From: Paranoxybacillus vitaminiphilus
GTDB lineage: Bacteria; Bacillota; Bacilli; Bacillales; Anoxybacillaceae
Length of the DNA stretch: 64,000 nucleotides
Direction: 5' to 3'
Assembly: GCF_003259935.1 (NCBI RefSeq)
Contig: NZ_QLMH01000005.1
Location: forward strand, 62,001-126,000
A program made the position numbers and the translations under genes. Shown here one piece after another: positions 8,362-17,622 of this stretch. Numbering within the stretch: the first letter of the stretch is position 1; each line of letters starts with the position of its first letter. The notes below the pieces were generated by a model. The model was not told the DNA's origin and did not search any database. It was given only the letters and a program-made list of their open reading frames with translations.

Positions 8362-9243
8362 ATGAAAAATATTGTATTAGGATTAGCTGTTTCAGGCGCT
8401 TTAGTGGCAGGCGCGTTTAATGGAATAACTGCACATGCAGCTTCTAATCAAGATACTGCAAATTCCAATGTGGAGTGGAGTCAAAAAGAGTGGAAGAAAG
8501 GTCATTTTCAGCTCAATAAAGAGGATTTAATCGTTAAAGCGAAAGAATTAGGGATTAGCACAGACGGGAAAGATGAGCAAACATTGGCACAAGAAATCCG
8601 CGAAGTGCTGCTCAAACAAAAAGCAGAAGAATTGGGGATTAGCACAGCCGGAAAAGACGCACAAACATTGGCACAAGAAATCCGCGAAGTGCTGCTCAAA
8701 CAAAAAGCGGAAGAACTAGGCATTAGCACAGCCGGAAAAGACGCACAAACATTGGCACAAGAAATCCGCGAAGTGCTGCTCAAACAAAAAGCAGAAGAAT
8801 TAGGGATTAGTACAGCCGGAAAAGACACAAAAACATTGGCAAAAGAAGTATTTGAGGCTTCTATCAAACAAGAGGCAGAAAAGCTTGGAATAACAGTTGA
8901 TGGAAAAGATATTAGAGTATTGAAAAAGGAAGTGCTTGAAGCAAAAGTGAAAAACGAAGCAGAAGAACTTGGCATTGAAGTAGAAGGCAAAACGATTAAG
9001 CAGCTTGTCCACGAAGTCAAAGAGAAGAAAGTAACCAAAGCGGCGGAAGAATTGGGTATTTCTACAGAAAACAAAACAATCCGCCAGTTAATCATAGAAA
9101 TTAACAAGAAAGATCCAAACAAATTAAAGGAAGAAACGGATCACTTATTTGGAGAAGGCGGCGAATTTGGATGGAAAGAGTTTAATCATAGAGAGCGAGG
9201 ATTTGATGGATTAGGTTTTGATTTCGATAGGGCAGAATTTTGA
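8362..9243 (+). CDS. Secreted protein with 28-residue tandem repeats
   Basis: ATG 8362 is chosen because GGAGGAGG lies 8 bases upstream and it opens a clean signal peptide (MKNIVLGLAVSGALVAGAF, cleavage near AHA-AS). The 293-residue product then holds seven tandem 28-residue units at 8536-9123, of the form KAEELGIST-GKD-TLA-EIREVLLKQ. Units 1-3 are nearly identical at the DNA level (84 bp each) and units 4-7 are progressively diverged. The pattern (helix, LGI turn, GKD, helix) recalls HeH/SAP-like helix-loop-helix motifs, but no named family is assigned. It ends in an acidic, Gly/Phe-rich tail. It may share a regulator with the ykcB operon (see the paired promoters). Its function is unknown. 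Confidence 0.8.
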   Translation: MKNIVLGLAVSGALVAGAFNGITAHAASNQDTANSNVEWSQKEWKKGHFQLNKEDLIVKAKELGISTDGKDEQTLAQEIREVLLKQKAEELGISTAGKDAQTLAQEIREVLLKQKAEELGISTAGKDAQTLAQEIREVLLKQKAEELGISTAGKDTKTLAKEVFEASIKQEAEKLGITVDGKDIRVLKKEVLEAKVKNEAEELGIEVEGKTIKQLVHEVKEKKVTKAAEELGISTENKTIRQLIIEINKKDPNKLKEETDHLFGEGGEFGWKEFNHRERGFDGLGFDFDRAEF

Positions 9244-9362
9244 CGTAAATCTAAGTAAATAAAAAAATTGACCTACATATGCTCTGTCATGTATTTGCAG
9301 GGATGATGCCAAATGATTTATCAAGTGCTTGACGCATTTTGATGTTTTGTAAATAGAGAGCA

Positions 9363-9407
9363 AGAAAAGGAGAGTAGAGTCCTTGGGGACCTGCTCTCCT
9401 TTTATCT
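9363..9407 (+). terminator. Rho-independent terminator
   Basis: AAAAGGAGAG and CTCTCCTTTT flank a central loop, followed by TATCTT. It ends the repeat-protein transcript. The stem belongs to the same family as the two duplicated terminators at 17308 and 23844. Confidence 0.75.
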
Positions 9408-9650
9408 TAATAAATAGTCGAGAAAACTCAATGAAAGCAAAAATGACTTTGTATAGCTCTTTAAAGGGGAATAGGAAAGAGTGTGCCATGCAGAAAATGA
9501 AGCTATCATGCGCTTCATGTGACAAAAATGAACATCCTGCATCAGTATAGGGATTCAGTCTGGGCTTCTTTACTTGGTTTACTTTTCTTCGATAGGAGAG
9601 ATGCTCTTTAACCGCATTGAAGAGAGAACATCGCTGTGTTGCTGCGTAAA

Positions 9651-9684
9651 TTTTCACTAAATTTTCATCAAAGCATTGTATTCT
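9651..9684 (+). promoter_or_regulatory. Promoter with 11-bp-period direct repeats (P2)
   Basis: TTTTCAC (9651-9657), four bases, TTTTCAT (9662-9668), ten bases, TATTCT (9679-9684). It is about 40 bases upstream of the ykcB-like gene and identical in spacing to P1 at 7973. A shared two-component response regulator is the simplest reading. Confidence 0.55.
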
Positions 9685-9722
9685 TTAACTGAGGTCAGGG
9701 AAAGGCAAAAGTTCGGAGTTAA

Positions 9723-11891
9723 ATGAACGAAAGGGGTGATAGGAAATGCGATGGAGCAGCAACTACTTTGTTGAAAAATGTAAAAATGAAAAAAGGAGTG
9801 TGTGAAGCGGACATGAAAGCGAAACTGAGAGGTCGCGTGGACGTTTGGCTCATAGCGATTTTTTTACTGTCGGTTTTTTTAAATTTTTATAACATCGGGA
9901 ATGCCGGGTCGAATGTGTACTATACAGCGGCTGCCAAAAGTATGACGGCAAACTGGAAAGCTTTTTTCTTTGCATCACTTGACCCTGCAGGTTTTATTAC
10001 GGTAGACAAACCGCCAGTTGCTTTATGGTTTCAAGCTTTGAGCGTAGCGATTTTTGGCGTGAGCGATTGGAGTGTGCTGCTTCCGGAAGCAATTGCTGGA
10101 GTTTTGTCGACTTTACTCATTTATTTCATTGTCAAGCCGATATTTGGACGCGCTCCGGCTTTATGGTCAAGTTTGATTTTTGCTTGTACGCCCATCTTTG
10201 TCGCAGTAGCGCGGACAAATAATATCGATGCGATTTTAATTTTCACCCTTTTAGCGGCAGCATGGGCGTTGATGAAATCGGTACATAAGCAGAAGATATC
10301 ATGGCTTTTATTTAGCTTTGCGCTAGTCGGAATCGGTTTTAACATGAAGATGCTGCAGGCTTATATGGTGTTACCTGCCTTTTATTTGTTCTACTTCTTG
10401 GCAGATAAAGCAAATTGGAAAAAACGAATAGGGCATTTATCGCTGGCGACAGTTGTATTATTCGTCATTTCCATTTCTTATGCGGCGGTTGCCGATTCAA
10501 TTCCGAAAGATAAGCGGCCTTATATCGGAAGCAGCCAAACGAACTCGGTTTTTGAATTAGCATTTGGCTATAACGGAGTAGGGCGTTTAACGGGTGAGGC
10601 TGGACCAGGGGGAAATCATTCATCTGATGGAAATATGCCAAGAATGAACCCGCAAACAAATGAGCAAAATCAAGGAAATGCTTTGTTAGGCGTGCCGCCG
10701 CAAGGGACGCCGAATATAAATTCTCAAATAAATGACGAGAATGGAAATCAAGGAAATGGTTCATTGCCAAGCCCGCCGCAAGGAATGCCGGGTATGAATC
10801 CGGGAGAAATGGGGAATTTTGGACCGAACGAAAGTCAACCTCCCGGAAGAATGGGGGGGATAGGGGGCGAAACGGGCGAGCCGGGATTGTTCCGTCTCTT
10901 TAATCAACAAATGGCGGGGCAAATTAGCTGGCTGCTTCCATTCGTTCTTTTTAGTCTCATCGGACTCATCGTATCGATTCGTAAACAACGTGCATTGACT
11001 TTGCCGCATCAATTTACGATGTTTTGGTTCATTTGGTTGATTCCGATGATGGGCTTTTTCAGCATTGCTGGATTTTTTCATCGTTATTATCTAAGTATGA
11101 TGGCACCGGCGATCGCCGTAATTACGGCCATTGGCAGTACGATATTATGGGAATTTTACAAAGAGAAGCGGGATTGGAGTCAATGGCTGCTTCCAACGGC
11201 TTTTTTAGTTACATTCCTATTTGAAGCGTATGTATTATTCCAAAACCGCTCTTCGATTCATGTCTCTTGGATGTTGGTTATTGCTTTATTAGGATTGGCC
11301 ATTTTTGCCTTTATAGTAGCTTTTCGAAATAAAGAGAAAACAGCGTATTATACAAAGATTGCCGGAATGATTGGTCTTCTCATCATGCCATTTTATTGGT
11401 CGTTGACCCCTGTTTTATACGGAGGAAATAGCGCCATTCCTTATGCGGGTCCGGATTTAAGACATTCTGGGCAACAAGGAGACCGGATGATGGCGGGAGG
11501 AATGGAAAGAGAAGCGAATTCAAGTCTCATTGAATATTTAGAGAAGAATTACAACGGTGAAAAATATTTAGTGGCAACATTTAGGGCGAATACGGCCGCG
11601 CAAATTATGCTGAAAACGGATAAAGCAGTCATGGCGATGGGAGGATTTTTAGGAAGTGACCCTGTGTTAACACCGGAAAAATTGGAACAAATCGTGAAAA
11701 AAGGGGAAGTGAGATATTTCCTTATTTCTGGATTCGGTGGCGGCGGTGAAAGCAATAGCGAGTTAATTCAGTGGATTCAAAAACATTGTAAAGAAGTGCC
11801 GCAAGAAGAATGGCAAAAAGGCCAAACATCTGCTGACCGGCATCCATTTGGAACGGACAGAGCCGAGAAGCTTTACAAATATGAAGGATAG
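9723..11891 (+). CDS. ykcB: YkcB-like GT39-type membrane glycosyltransferase
   Basis: This is a polytopic membrane protein of 722 residues (shorter if a downstream start is used). It matches YkcB/ArnT-PMT-type glycosyltransferases, which transfer sugars from polyprenyl-phosphate carriers outside the membrane. An early extracellular acidic motif follows the first membrane segment (SLDPAGFITVDKPPVALWFQ). Repeated hydrophobic helices fill 30-270 and 390-560. A long Gly/Asn/Pro/Met-rich extracellular loop covers about 285-385. The C-terminal 130 residues form a soluble domain (EYLEKNYNGEKYLVATFRAN). ATG 9723 has GGAG four bases upstream; ATG 9814 is an alternative. It heads a three-gene unit with ykcC-like and gtrA-like genes, a set that typically glycosylates wall polymers or surface proteins. 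Confidence 0.85.
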   Translation: MNERGDRKCDGAATTLLKNVKMKKGVCEADMKAKLRGRVDVWLIAIFLLSVFLNFYNIGNAGSNVYYTAAAKSMTANWKAFFFASLDPAGFITVDKPPVALWFQALSVAIFGVSDWSVLLPEAIAGVLSTLLIYFIVKPIFGRAPALWSSLIFACTPIFVAVARTNNIDAILIFTLLAAAWALMKSVHKQKISWLLFSFALVGIGFNMKMLQAYMVLPAFYLFYFLADKANWKKRIGHLSLATVVLFVISISYAAVADSIPKDKRPYIGSSQTNSVFELAFGYNGVGRLTGEAGPGGNHSSDGNMPRMNPQTNEQNQGNALLGVPPQGTPNINSQINDENGNQGNGSLPSPPQGMPGMNPGEMGNFGPNESQPPGRMGGIGGETGEPGLFRLFNQQMAGQISWLLPFVLFSLIGLIVSIRKQRALTLPHQFTMFWFIWLIPMMGFFSIAGFFHRYYLSMMAPAIAVITAIGSTILWEFYKEKRDWSQWLLPTAFLVTFLFEAYVLFQNRSSIHVSWMLVIALLGLAIFAFIVAFRNKEKTAYYTKIAGMIGLLIMPFYWSLTPVLYGGNSAIPYAGPDLRHSGQQGDRMMAGGMEREANSSLIEYLEKNYNGEKYLVATFRANTAAQIMLKTDKAVMAMGGFLGSDPVLTPEKLEQIVKKGEVRYFLISGFGGGGESNSELIQWIQKHCKEVPQEEWQKGQTSADRHPFGTDRAEKLYKYEG

Positions 11892-11902
11892 GAGGGATCT
11901 AT

Positions 11903-12868
11903 ATGGTGAAGTATTCCGTCATTATTCCTGTATATAATGAAGCGCTTGTTATTCGCGAGACGTATAAACGTTTAAAAGCAGTCATGGAACAAACGGATGG
12001 ACCTTATGAATTATTGTTTGTCAATGATGGGAGTGAAGATGAAACAATCGAGATTTTAAAAGAGCTCGCCGTCAAAGATGAAACAGTGAAATATTTAGAC
12101 TTCTCTCGAAATTTTGGTCATCAAATCGCCATTACGGCTGGAATGGATTATGCATCTGGAAAAGCGATCGTGATTATTGACGCTGACCTGCAAGACCCTC
12201 CCGAATTGATTTTAGAGATGATTCGAAAATGGAAAGAAGGTTACGATGTCGTTTATGCGAAGCGGATCAAACGAAAGGGAGAAACAATATTTAAAAAGGT
12301 GACGGCCCATTTATTTTATCGCATTTTACGGGCGTCTACGGAAATTGACATTCCATTAGATACAGGGGATTTTCGTTTAATGGATCGGAAAGTGTGCGAT
12401 CAGTTAGTGAACATGAGAGAACGAAACCGTTTTGTCCGCGGGCTCGTTAGTTGGATAGGATTTAAGCAGACGGCGCTTGAATATGAGCGTGATGAACGAT
12501 TTGCAGGAGAAACGAAGTATCCGTTAAAGAAAATGCTGCGGTTTTCTATGGATGGGATTACTTCTTTCTCATATAAACCTTTGAAGTTAGCGAGTTTGTT
12601 AGGATTTCTTCTTTCGTTTTCGAGCGTGATTTGGATGTTTGTCGTTTTATACTTAAAATTATTTACGAACTCTACCGTAACCGGATGGTCTTCGTTGTTA
12701 ATGGCGATTCTCTTTTTCAATGGCGTTGTTCTCATTATGTTAGGTGTGATGGGGGAGTACATTGGCCGGATTTATGATGAGGTGAAACATCGTCCATTAT
12801 ATATTTTGAAAGATTGCCGGGGAGTCGGACAAAAGAGTGAAAAGGTACCGCAGTATGTTGAATGGTAA
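11903..12868 (+). CDS. ykcC: YkcC/GtrB-like polyprenyl-phosphate glycosyltransferase (GT2)
   Basis: The 321-residue protein has a GT2 catalytic domain at residues 1-220: VIIPVYNEA, FVNDGSEDET (nucleotide-binding Asp), ADLQDPPE (DXD-like) and DTGDFRLMDR. Two C-terminal transmembrane helices follow (about 225-290). Family members such as DPM1 and GtrB load a nucleotide sugar onto undecaprenyl phosphate on the cytoplasmic face. The gene follows the ykcB-like gene by 11 bases with GGAGG before the ATG, so the two are co-transcribed: YkcC makes the lipid-linked donor and YkcB uses it outside. The sugar is not determinable. Confidence 0.9.
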   Translation: MVKYSVIIPVYNEALVIRETYKRLKAVMEQTDGPYELLFVNDGSEDETIEILKELAVKDETVKYLDFSRNFGHQIAITAGMDYASGKAIVIIDADLQDPPELILEMIRKWKEGYDVVYAKRIKRKGETIFKKVTAHLFYRILRASTEIDIPLDTGDFRLMDRKVCDQLVNMRERNRFVRGLVSWIGFKQTALEYERDERFAGETKYPLKKMLRFSMDGITSFSYKPLKLASLLGFLLSFSSVIWMFVVLYLKLFTNSTVTGWSSLLMAILFFNGVVLIMLGVMGEYIGRIYDEVKHRPLYILKDCRGVGQKSEKVPQYVEW

Positions 12869-13244
12869 AGAAAAAATAAGCTCGTTATTCCGATTTTGTA
12901 CGGTAGGAGTTGGAAATACACTCGTTGATTTTGGCGTCTTTTTCCTTCTCACTTCTATAGGTGTTCCGTATTTGTTAGCACAAGGCGGTTCATATACAGC
13001 GGGAATGATAAACAGCTATATATGGAACCGGGTTTGGACGTTTCAAATGAAACAAAAAGCGACGATACAAGAATTCTTTCGCTTCATGATCAGCAATCTT
13101 TTCTCGTTAGGTGTGACGTTTTTCGTTTTGTACGTGTGCCAGCAAATTTTAGGATGGCCTTTATTGATCAGTAAAATGATTGCGACCGTAGGAGGAATGA
13201 TGATGAACTTCATCGGAAGCCGTCTTTGGGTGTTTCAAGAATAG
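12855..13244 (+). CDS. GtrA-family membrane protein
   Basis: This is a GtrA-like protein of about 129 residues with four predicted membrane helices (FCTVGVGNTLVDFGVFFLL, then YTAGMINSYIWNRVWTF). GtrA proteins accompany GtrB-type transferases and are thought to flip or present the lipid-linked sugar. ATG 12855 is chosen over GTG 12837 because AAAAGG lies 9 bases upstream. It overlaps the end of the ykcC-like gene by 14 bases, which indicates translational coupling. It is the last gene of the operon. Confidence 0.85.
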   Translation: MLNGKEKISSLFRFCTVGVGNTLVDFGVFFLLTSIGVPYLLAQGGSYTAGMINSYIWNRVWTFQMKQKATIQEFFRFMISNLFSLGVTFFVLYVCQQILGWPLLISKMIATVGGMMMNFIGSRLWVFQE

Positions 13245-13317
13245 TGTGCAGTGAACAGAATAATGGTGTCTGGTCACCGTTCGAAATTAATCCGACTATA
13301 TTATATACAGATTTTGG

Positions 13318-13372
13318 TCGTCGGCCTCCAATCGTGTAAAAACCCCAAGGGATCGACGACCAGTTGTTTTCT
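13318..13372. terminator. Inverted repeat downstream of gtrA
   Basis: TGGTCGTCG and CGACGACCA enclose about 30 bases containing a short ACCCCAAGGG stretch. A T-containing tract (gttgtttt) follows. It is a probable terminator of the ykcB-ykcC-gtrA operon, although the loop is long. Confidence 0.45.
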
Positions 13373-13542
13373 GGAGAAAAGATAAAAAATAGCGGAAAAA
13401 CAAGAAATTGATAAAAAATATCTCTTTCGTTATAAGTTTTTATCTTAACTTATGAGGAATTGAAACGCATGCTCAATGACTTCAACGGAGGAATTTTTAT
13501 CTTAATCATTACAAATTGAAGCATTGAATGCTGAAAGGCGCT

Positions 13543-13612
13543 GATGAACATCTCCAGCCTTCATTTTGCTTAGAGGGGGGAGAAGATTTCTCGGTGAACA
13601 TGCTAAAAGTCG
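13543..13612 (-). repeat. Dispersed hairpin repeat, copy E (minus orientation)
   Basis: The reverse complement reads TTAGCATGTTCACCGAGAAA, then ttctcccccctctaagc, then ggctggagatgttcatc, matching the other copies with a few changes. The rest of 13373-13821 shows only AT-rich sequence and a small cccgg/ccggg inverted repeat at 13720-13737. Confidence 0.55.
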
Positions 13613-13821
13613 AATCTAGACAGTACAACAAGGTTTCAAAAAAGTTCGTAAGGTACTAAATTTAAATCAACAAAAAGAAAAAATCAGTAATAAAGACCTC
13701 CAGATTATTGATTGCTTTCCCGGCGTCACTCACCGGGGGTTATCGAAAAAAGGAGTTGTCTCCCGGCTCGGAAAGAGTAAATGATTGTAACCAAATAATA
13801 GTACCAAGTAATAAAAAAGGT

Positions 13822-13851
13822 TTGACAGGATGAGCGTGCAAGTGTTACGAT
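13822..13851 (+). promoter_or_regulatory. Sigma-A promoter of the desaturase gene
   Basis: TTGACA (13822-13827) and TACGAT (13846-13851) are separated by 18 bases, or TTACGA by 17. A leader of about 120 bases follows, with GCG-rich inverted segments (gcgcctc and cgcgaatggg) before the start codon. Confidence 0.6.
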
Positions 13852-13978
13852 GAGAAAGAATGATTGGTGCGAAAGTTCGGAATGTTCATTTTTCTGTATA
13901 TGTTTCGCGCCTCTCATTACGGAGTAGCGCCTCCATTCTGCGCGAATGGGCGGTATATTTGAAAGGAGATTTATTTGA

Positions 13979-15091
13979 ATGAGAGAATTTTATACGTTCG
14001 GCTGGTATGCGTCGAAAATTTCGCCGCACTTGCCGAAAGAAGTGTTTGAGCCCGTTCCTTCCCGTTTACTTGGCGGTCTTATTTACCTCATCATTGCGCT
14101 CAGCGGCCTCCTAGTCATTTCCTTGTTGGATCTTCATCCATTGTGGAATTTCCTCATTTCTGTCGTGCTTGGTTTTAGCTTTGCGTCATTAGGATTTTTA
14201 GGGCACGAAATTTTACACGGTACGGTTGTTCGTCGTCCGTGGTTGCGGGATTTCCTTGGAGCCATTGCGTTTTGGCCGTTATGTACAGGCCCGAAGCTGT
14301 GGCGAAAGTGGCACAACGCCAACCATCATGTGCACACCCAACATGAGGAATTGGACCCTGATGCATGGCCGGGTTTAGAAAAGTTAGCGAAAAGTCGTTT
14401 ATTGCGCTGGGTATATCGAATTCCGTTTGTGATTCGCGCGTTTTTCGCCTTTAGTGCATTGACGTTCACATTTACGCTTCATTCGATTCGGATGCTGTTT
14501 TACTTTTTTAAAGATTTTGAGCCGAAAAACCGCAAAATCGTGCTTTGGCAGTTTCTATTGCCTTGGGCGTCGTGGATTGGCTTATTGTTTGTTATCGGAT
14601 TTTCAAAGTGGCTGTTTGCGTTTTTGCTGCCGCTTTTGATTGGCAATTTCATCGTTATGAGCTACATTTCGACGAATCATCGGTTAAATCCGTTAGTGCC
14701 GGTCAACGATCCGCTCGCCAACAGCCTTTCAGTTACCGTTCCGAAATGGATCGATGTTTTGCATTTTAACTTTTCGTATCACACCGAGCATCATCTATTT
14801 CCAACGATGAGTTCAAAATATTATCCGCTCGTGAAAAAACATCTTAAAAAAATGTGGCCGGATCGCTATCATGAAATGCCGATGACAAAAGCGCTCATTG
14901 CGCTTTGGAAGACGCCGCGCGTGTATTATCAGCAGCGCGAACTCATTGAACCGCTCCAAGGGCATGTATACGGCACGCTTGGAAACGGACTTGAGCCAAC
15001 CCGCATTCAATATCGGAAGGCGGAAGTCGAACGGGAGCTGGGTCAAAGCTTTGTGTCTTCATCATTCAAAAAAGTCGCGAAACATAAGTAG
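13979..15091 (+). CDS. Membrane fatty acid desaturase
   Basis: This 370-residue di-iron desaturase introduces a cis double bond into membrane acyl chains. Three histidine boxes are visible: GHEILHG (HX3H) near residue 78, WHNANHHVH near 108, and HTEHHLFP near 263, with an extra STNH near 223. Hydrophobic segments at about 32-75, 145-170 and 185-230 fit four membrane spans. GAAAGGAG precedes the ATG at a normal distance. The gene is monocistronic with its own sigma-A promoter. The family commonly serves membrane-fluidity adjustment; no DesK/DesR pair is nearby, and position specificity cannot be read. Confidence 0.9.
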   Translation: MREFYTFGWYASKISPHLPKEVFEPVPSRLLGGLIYLIIALSGLLVISLLDLHPLWNFLISVVLGFSFASLGFLGHEILHGTVVRRPWLRDFLGAIAFWPLCTGPKLWRKWHNANHHVHTQHEELDPDAWPGLEKLAKSRLLRWVYRIPFVIRAFFAFSALTFTFTLHSIRMLFYFFKDFEPKNRKIVLWQFLLPWASWIGLLFVIGFSKWLFAFLLPLLIGNFIVMSYISTNHRLNPLVPVNDPLANSLSVTVPKWIDVLHFNFSYHTEHHLFPTMSSKYYPLVKKHLKKMWPDRYHEMPMTKALIALWKTPRVYYQQRELIEPLQGHVYGTLGNGLEPTRIQYRKAEVERELGQSFVSSSFKKVAKHK

Positions 15092-15326
15092 ATGGAATGT
15101 GTGCCATGAATGATAGCTCCCTCATCCACTGACGAAATCATTCCTGTAATGCCTGAAATAAACCTGTTTCTATTTTCAACATAGAGGGGATTCCTTTCTG
15201 GATAGATGGTGGTTGGCACCTATGGGGGAGTCCTCTTTCTTTATTTTGCTTATGTCTACCTACATGTGATTAGTGCTCGCCGTAGAAACTTAGTTGATTA
15301 GCTAACTTTGGATCGGTGCTTTATAT

Positions 15327-15371
15327 TTACCGAAGCTGTTCCTTTGAGAGAAAATTCTCCAGGGACTTTTT
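15327..15371 (+). terminator. Rho-independent terminator-like hairpin
   Basis: GTTCCTTTGAGA pairs (with G-U pairs) with TCTCCAGGGAC across AAAAT, followed by TTTTTTATTTTT. The interval 15092-15629 otherwise holds no gene; a tggtcatcgttcgaaatttg element at 15390-15409 resembles one at 13271-13289. Confidence 0.6.
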
Positions 15372-15629
15372 TATTTTTAGACGAATGCATGACTGGTCAT
15401 CGTTCGAAATTTGTCGAAAACTCATTGTAACTCGCAGCCTCTAATTATCTAGTCCTTAAAATCTCTTAAAGTTATAATAATAAGAAAAACTTAATTTTTC
15501 AGCGTATTGAAAAGACTCCCTGCTGTTTCTAAACAGTGCCGACCTATTTTCATGTTTGATTCATATGTTGAGAGTTTAAGTTCGATTTATGTACATACAA
15601 AATATTGCAGAAGAGGAAATGATGATAGG

Positions 15630-16829
15630 ATGAGGCCAATTCTGTTTGCTTTTTCATTGTTCATTTCTTTTTTTAGTTTTTCTAATTATTTCGTTAAAGC
15701 TGACGAGCTTAATACATATATTAAGGCTATTAAAGATCGCGTTCCATTATTTGATAACAGTACCGGTTCGTTGGTAGAAGTCGGTTATATGGAAAAAGGG
15801 GATATTTTAAAAGTTGATAAAGATCCGGGAAAAAACTGGTGGCAAATTAAATTTGGTAATAGTTATGCCTATGTTTATAAAGGTAATGTCGAATCGTTTA
15901 AGGCTAAAGCAATTGGGGGGGAGAATACAAGTAATTTAAAAAATTCAAACGATACGATTTTATTAATGGAAAATCAACGAATATATGATAATAGTACGGG
16001 AAAGTTAATTCCGTTTGTTACGATTAAAGGGAATATGCGTTATCCCATCATCTGCAAACTTAAGAATTGGTATAAAATTGATGTTGGCGGCCGGATCGGG
16101 TACATCCATCATTCAAAAGCCAGTTGGGATCATGGAGTTCCTGTATTAATGTACCACCATATTTTGAAAAAATCCGAAAACAAAAACTATCGTAATGTAT
16201 CAACGACCATTTCAGATAGCCAATTTAATGAACAAATGAATTGGTTAAAAGAAAACGGATATGAAACGATTACATTGCAGCGTTTAGAACAGTATGTGCG
16301 GGGAAAGGCAAATATTCCTGCCAAAGCGGTCGTTATTACCTTCGATGATGGGTTGAAAACAAGTTTTCTATATGCTTATCCGAAATTAAAAGAGCATGGA
16401 TTCCAAGCTGTCAATTTTGTCATAACGGGCAGAATACCGAAAGAACCGCAAAAGTTCAATCCAGACAGCTTACAATTTTTAAGTCGATCTGAAATGGACG
16501 CGATGAGTGATGTATTTACTTTTGAATCCCATACGGATTGTCTGCATAATTTAAATGGAGGAAAGAGCGATGTTCTTACTAAACCTTACAATGTGGTAAA
16601 AGAAGATATTAAACGGAGTAGAGACATATTAGGTGCCCGGTATTTTGCCTATCCATTCGGTCAATATAACTCTAGTATTATTCAGATGTTAAATGAATTG
16701 GATTTTAAACTGGCAGTGACGACAAAACAGGGGAAAGTACGCATAGGAGACCCTTTATTTGAGATAAAACGATTAGGTGTATACCCAGAACATACGCTAA
16801 AGGATTTTTCGAAAATGGTTCAAAACTAG
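15630..16829 (+). CDS. Exported polysaccharide (NodB-type) deacetylase with two SH3-like modules
   Basis: ATG 15630 is chosen over the upstream in-frame GTG/TTG codons because it opens a signal peptide (MRPILFAFSLFISFFSF) and has AGAGGAA about 11 bases upstream. The 399-residue protein carries an SH3-like pair: module A (VPLFDNSTGSLVEVGYMEKG, ending YAYVYKG) and module B (IYDNSTGKLIPFV, ending GRIGYIHHS). The same A-B pair recurs four times in the glucosaminidase at 36127. The C-terminal deacetylase domain shows VPVLMYHH, VVITFDDG, the metal motif ESHTDCLH and FAYPFGQY, like IcaB/PgaB-type N-acetylglucosamine polymer deacetylases. The likely target is wall or exopolysaccharide GlcNAc. Confidence 0.88.
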   Translation: MRPILFAFSLFISFFSFSNYFVKADELNTYIKAIKDRVPLFDNSTGSLVEVGYMEKGDILKVDKDPGKNWWQIKFGNSYAYVYKGNVESFKAKAIGGENTSNLKNSNDTILLMENQRIYDNSTGKLIPFVTIKGNMRYPIICKLKNWYKIDVGGRIGYIHHSKASWDHGVPVLMYHHILKKSENKNYRNVSTTISDSQFNEQMNWLKENGYETITLQRLEQYVRGKANIPAKAVVITFDDGLKTSFLYAYPKLKEHGFQAVNFVITGRIPKEPQKFNPDSLQFLSRSEMDAMSDVFTFESHTDCLHNLNGGKSDVLTKPYNVVKEDIKRSRDILGARYFAYPFGQYNSSIIQMLNELDFKLAVTTKQGKVRIGDPLFEIKRLGVYPEHTLKDFSKMVQN

Positions 16830-16891
16830 ATGCGTGCCTGTATCACGCCCCGAAATTTGCCCAAGAGTGATAGATTAGCAGTAAAGTTCTG

Positions 16892-16926
16892 CGGAGAGAA
16901 ATCTCTGCAGGGCTTTTCTTTTTTCA
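16892..16926 (+). terminator. Rho-independent terminator
   Basis: AAGTTCTGCGGAGAG pairs with CTCTGCAGGGCTT, then TTCTTTTTT. It ends the deacetylase transcript and is nearly the same hairpin as at 76-112. Confidence 0.75.
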
Positions 16927-17040
16927 ATAAGCGTATTGGAAATGATATAAACGCGGCTTGATTTTCCGGTATATGTATAGAGCTAAAGCATTTCGACTAT
17001 TCTTTTGCTTAATCTAAACACCTTATTTATGTCGATTTTT

Positions 17041-17100
17041 TAACATGTTCCCCGAGAAGCCTCCCCCCTCTAAAAGAAGTGTAAGTGGGAGAGGTTCATT
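17041..17100 (+). repeat. Dispersed hairpin repeat, copy B
   Basis: The sequence is TTTAACATGTTCCCCGAGAA, then gcctcccccctctaaa, then gtgggagaggttcatt. The CTCCCCCCTCTAA and GGGAGAGG parts can pair. The flanking interval 16927-17307 shows no gene. Confidence 0.6.
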
Positions 17101-17307
17101 CATCATTTGCCTTTATGCTGTCAGTGTTGTAGCGATTTTATATTATTTTGAGTAGGATTCAGTGCTTGGAAAATTAAATATGTATTTTTACTGGTGCTAT
17201 GAAAAAGGAAGAAATAATAAAAGGTAGAGGTTTTTTGCGCGTATTGCGTTAAATGTCAGGCGCAAAGTTTTCTGTGGTGCTTCTGTGCGGCCACCGCCCG
17301 AAAGAAT

Positions 17308-17357
17308 AAAAAAAGGAGAGCTCGTCACTGTAAGAAGTGAACGGCTCTCCTTTTATT
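17308..17357 (+). terminator. Duplicated terminator, copy 1
   Basis: The stem AAAAGGAGAG...CTCTCCTTTT encloses ctcgtcactgtaagaagtga. The core of about 40 bases is identical to the copy at 23844-23893, on the other side of the giant SLH gene and in the same orientation. Confidence 0.75.
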
Positions 17358-17622
17358 TTTATATTTTATATAAATCCAACTTAAACTCTCAACATGTGAA
17401 ACAAAAAATATACTGGAGTCCTGCTTATAAAGCAACAGGGACCTTTTAAATATTGCTTAAAAATCAAGTTTGATTTATATAGGACTCCTCTTTTACCTAA
17501 AATTAACATATTATAAATATTTTATGAAAATTAATTCTATATAATCATTGTGTAAAAAATCCCTGTTGTTCACTCTTATAACAAAAAACAACATCCTAAA
17601 GGTAAAGGAGGAAATGATCAAG

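Noticed and set aside
8536-8871. Tandem 84-bp repeats considered as a CRISPR-like array
   Set aside because: The repeats are contiguous, without spacers, and in frame with a coding sequence.
8508-9122. 204-codon minus-strand frame opposite the 28-residue-repeat gene
   Set aside because: Created by the repetitive composition of the sense strand; Ser/Phe-rich antisense translation with no start signals.
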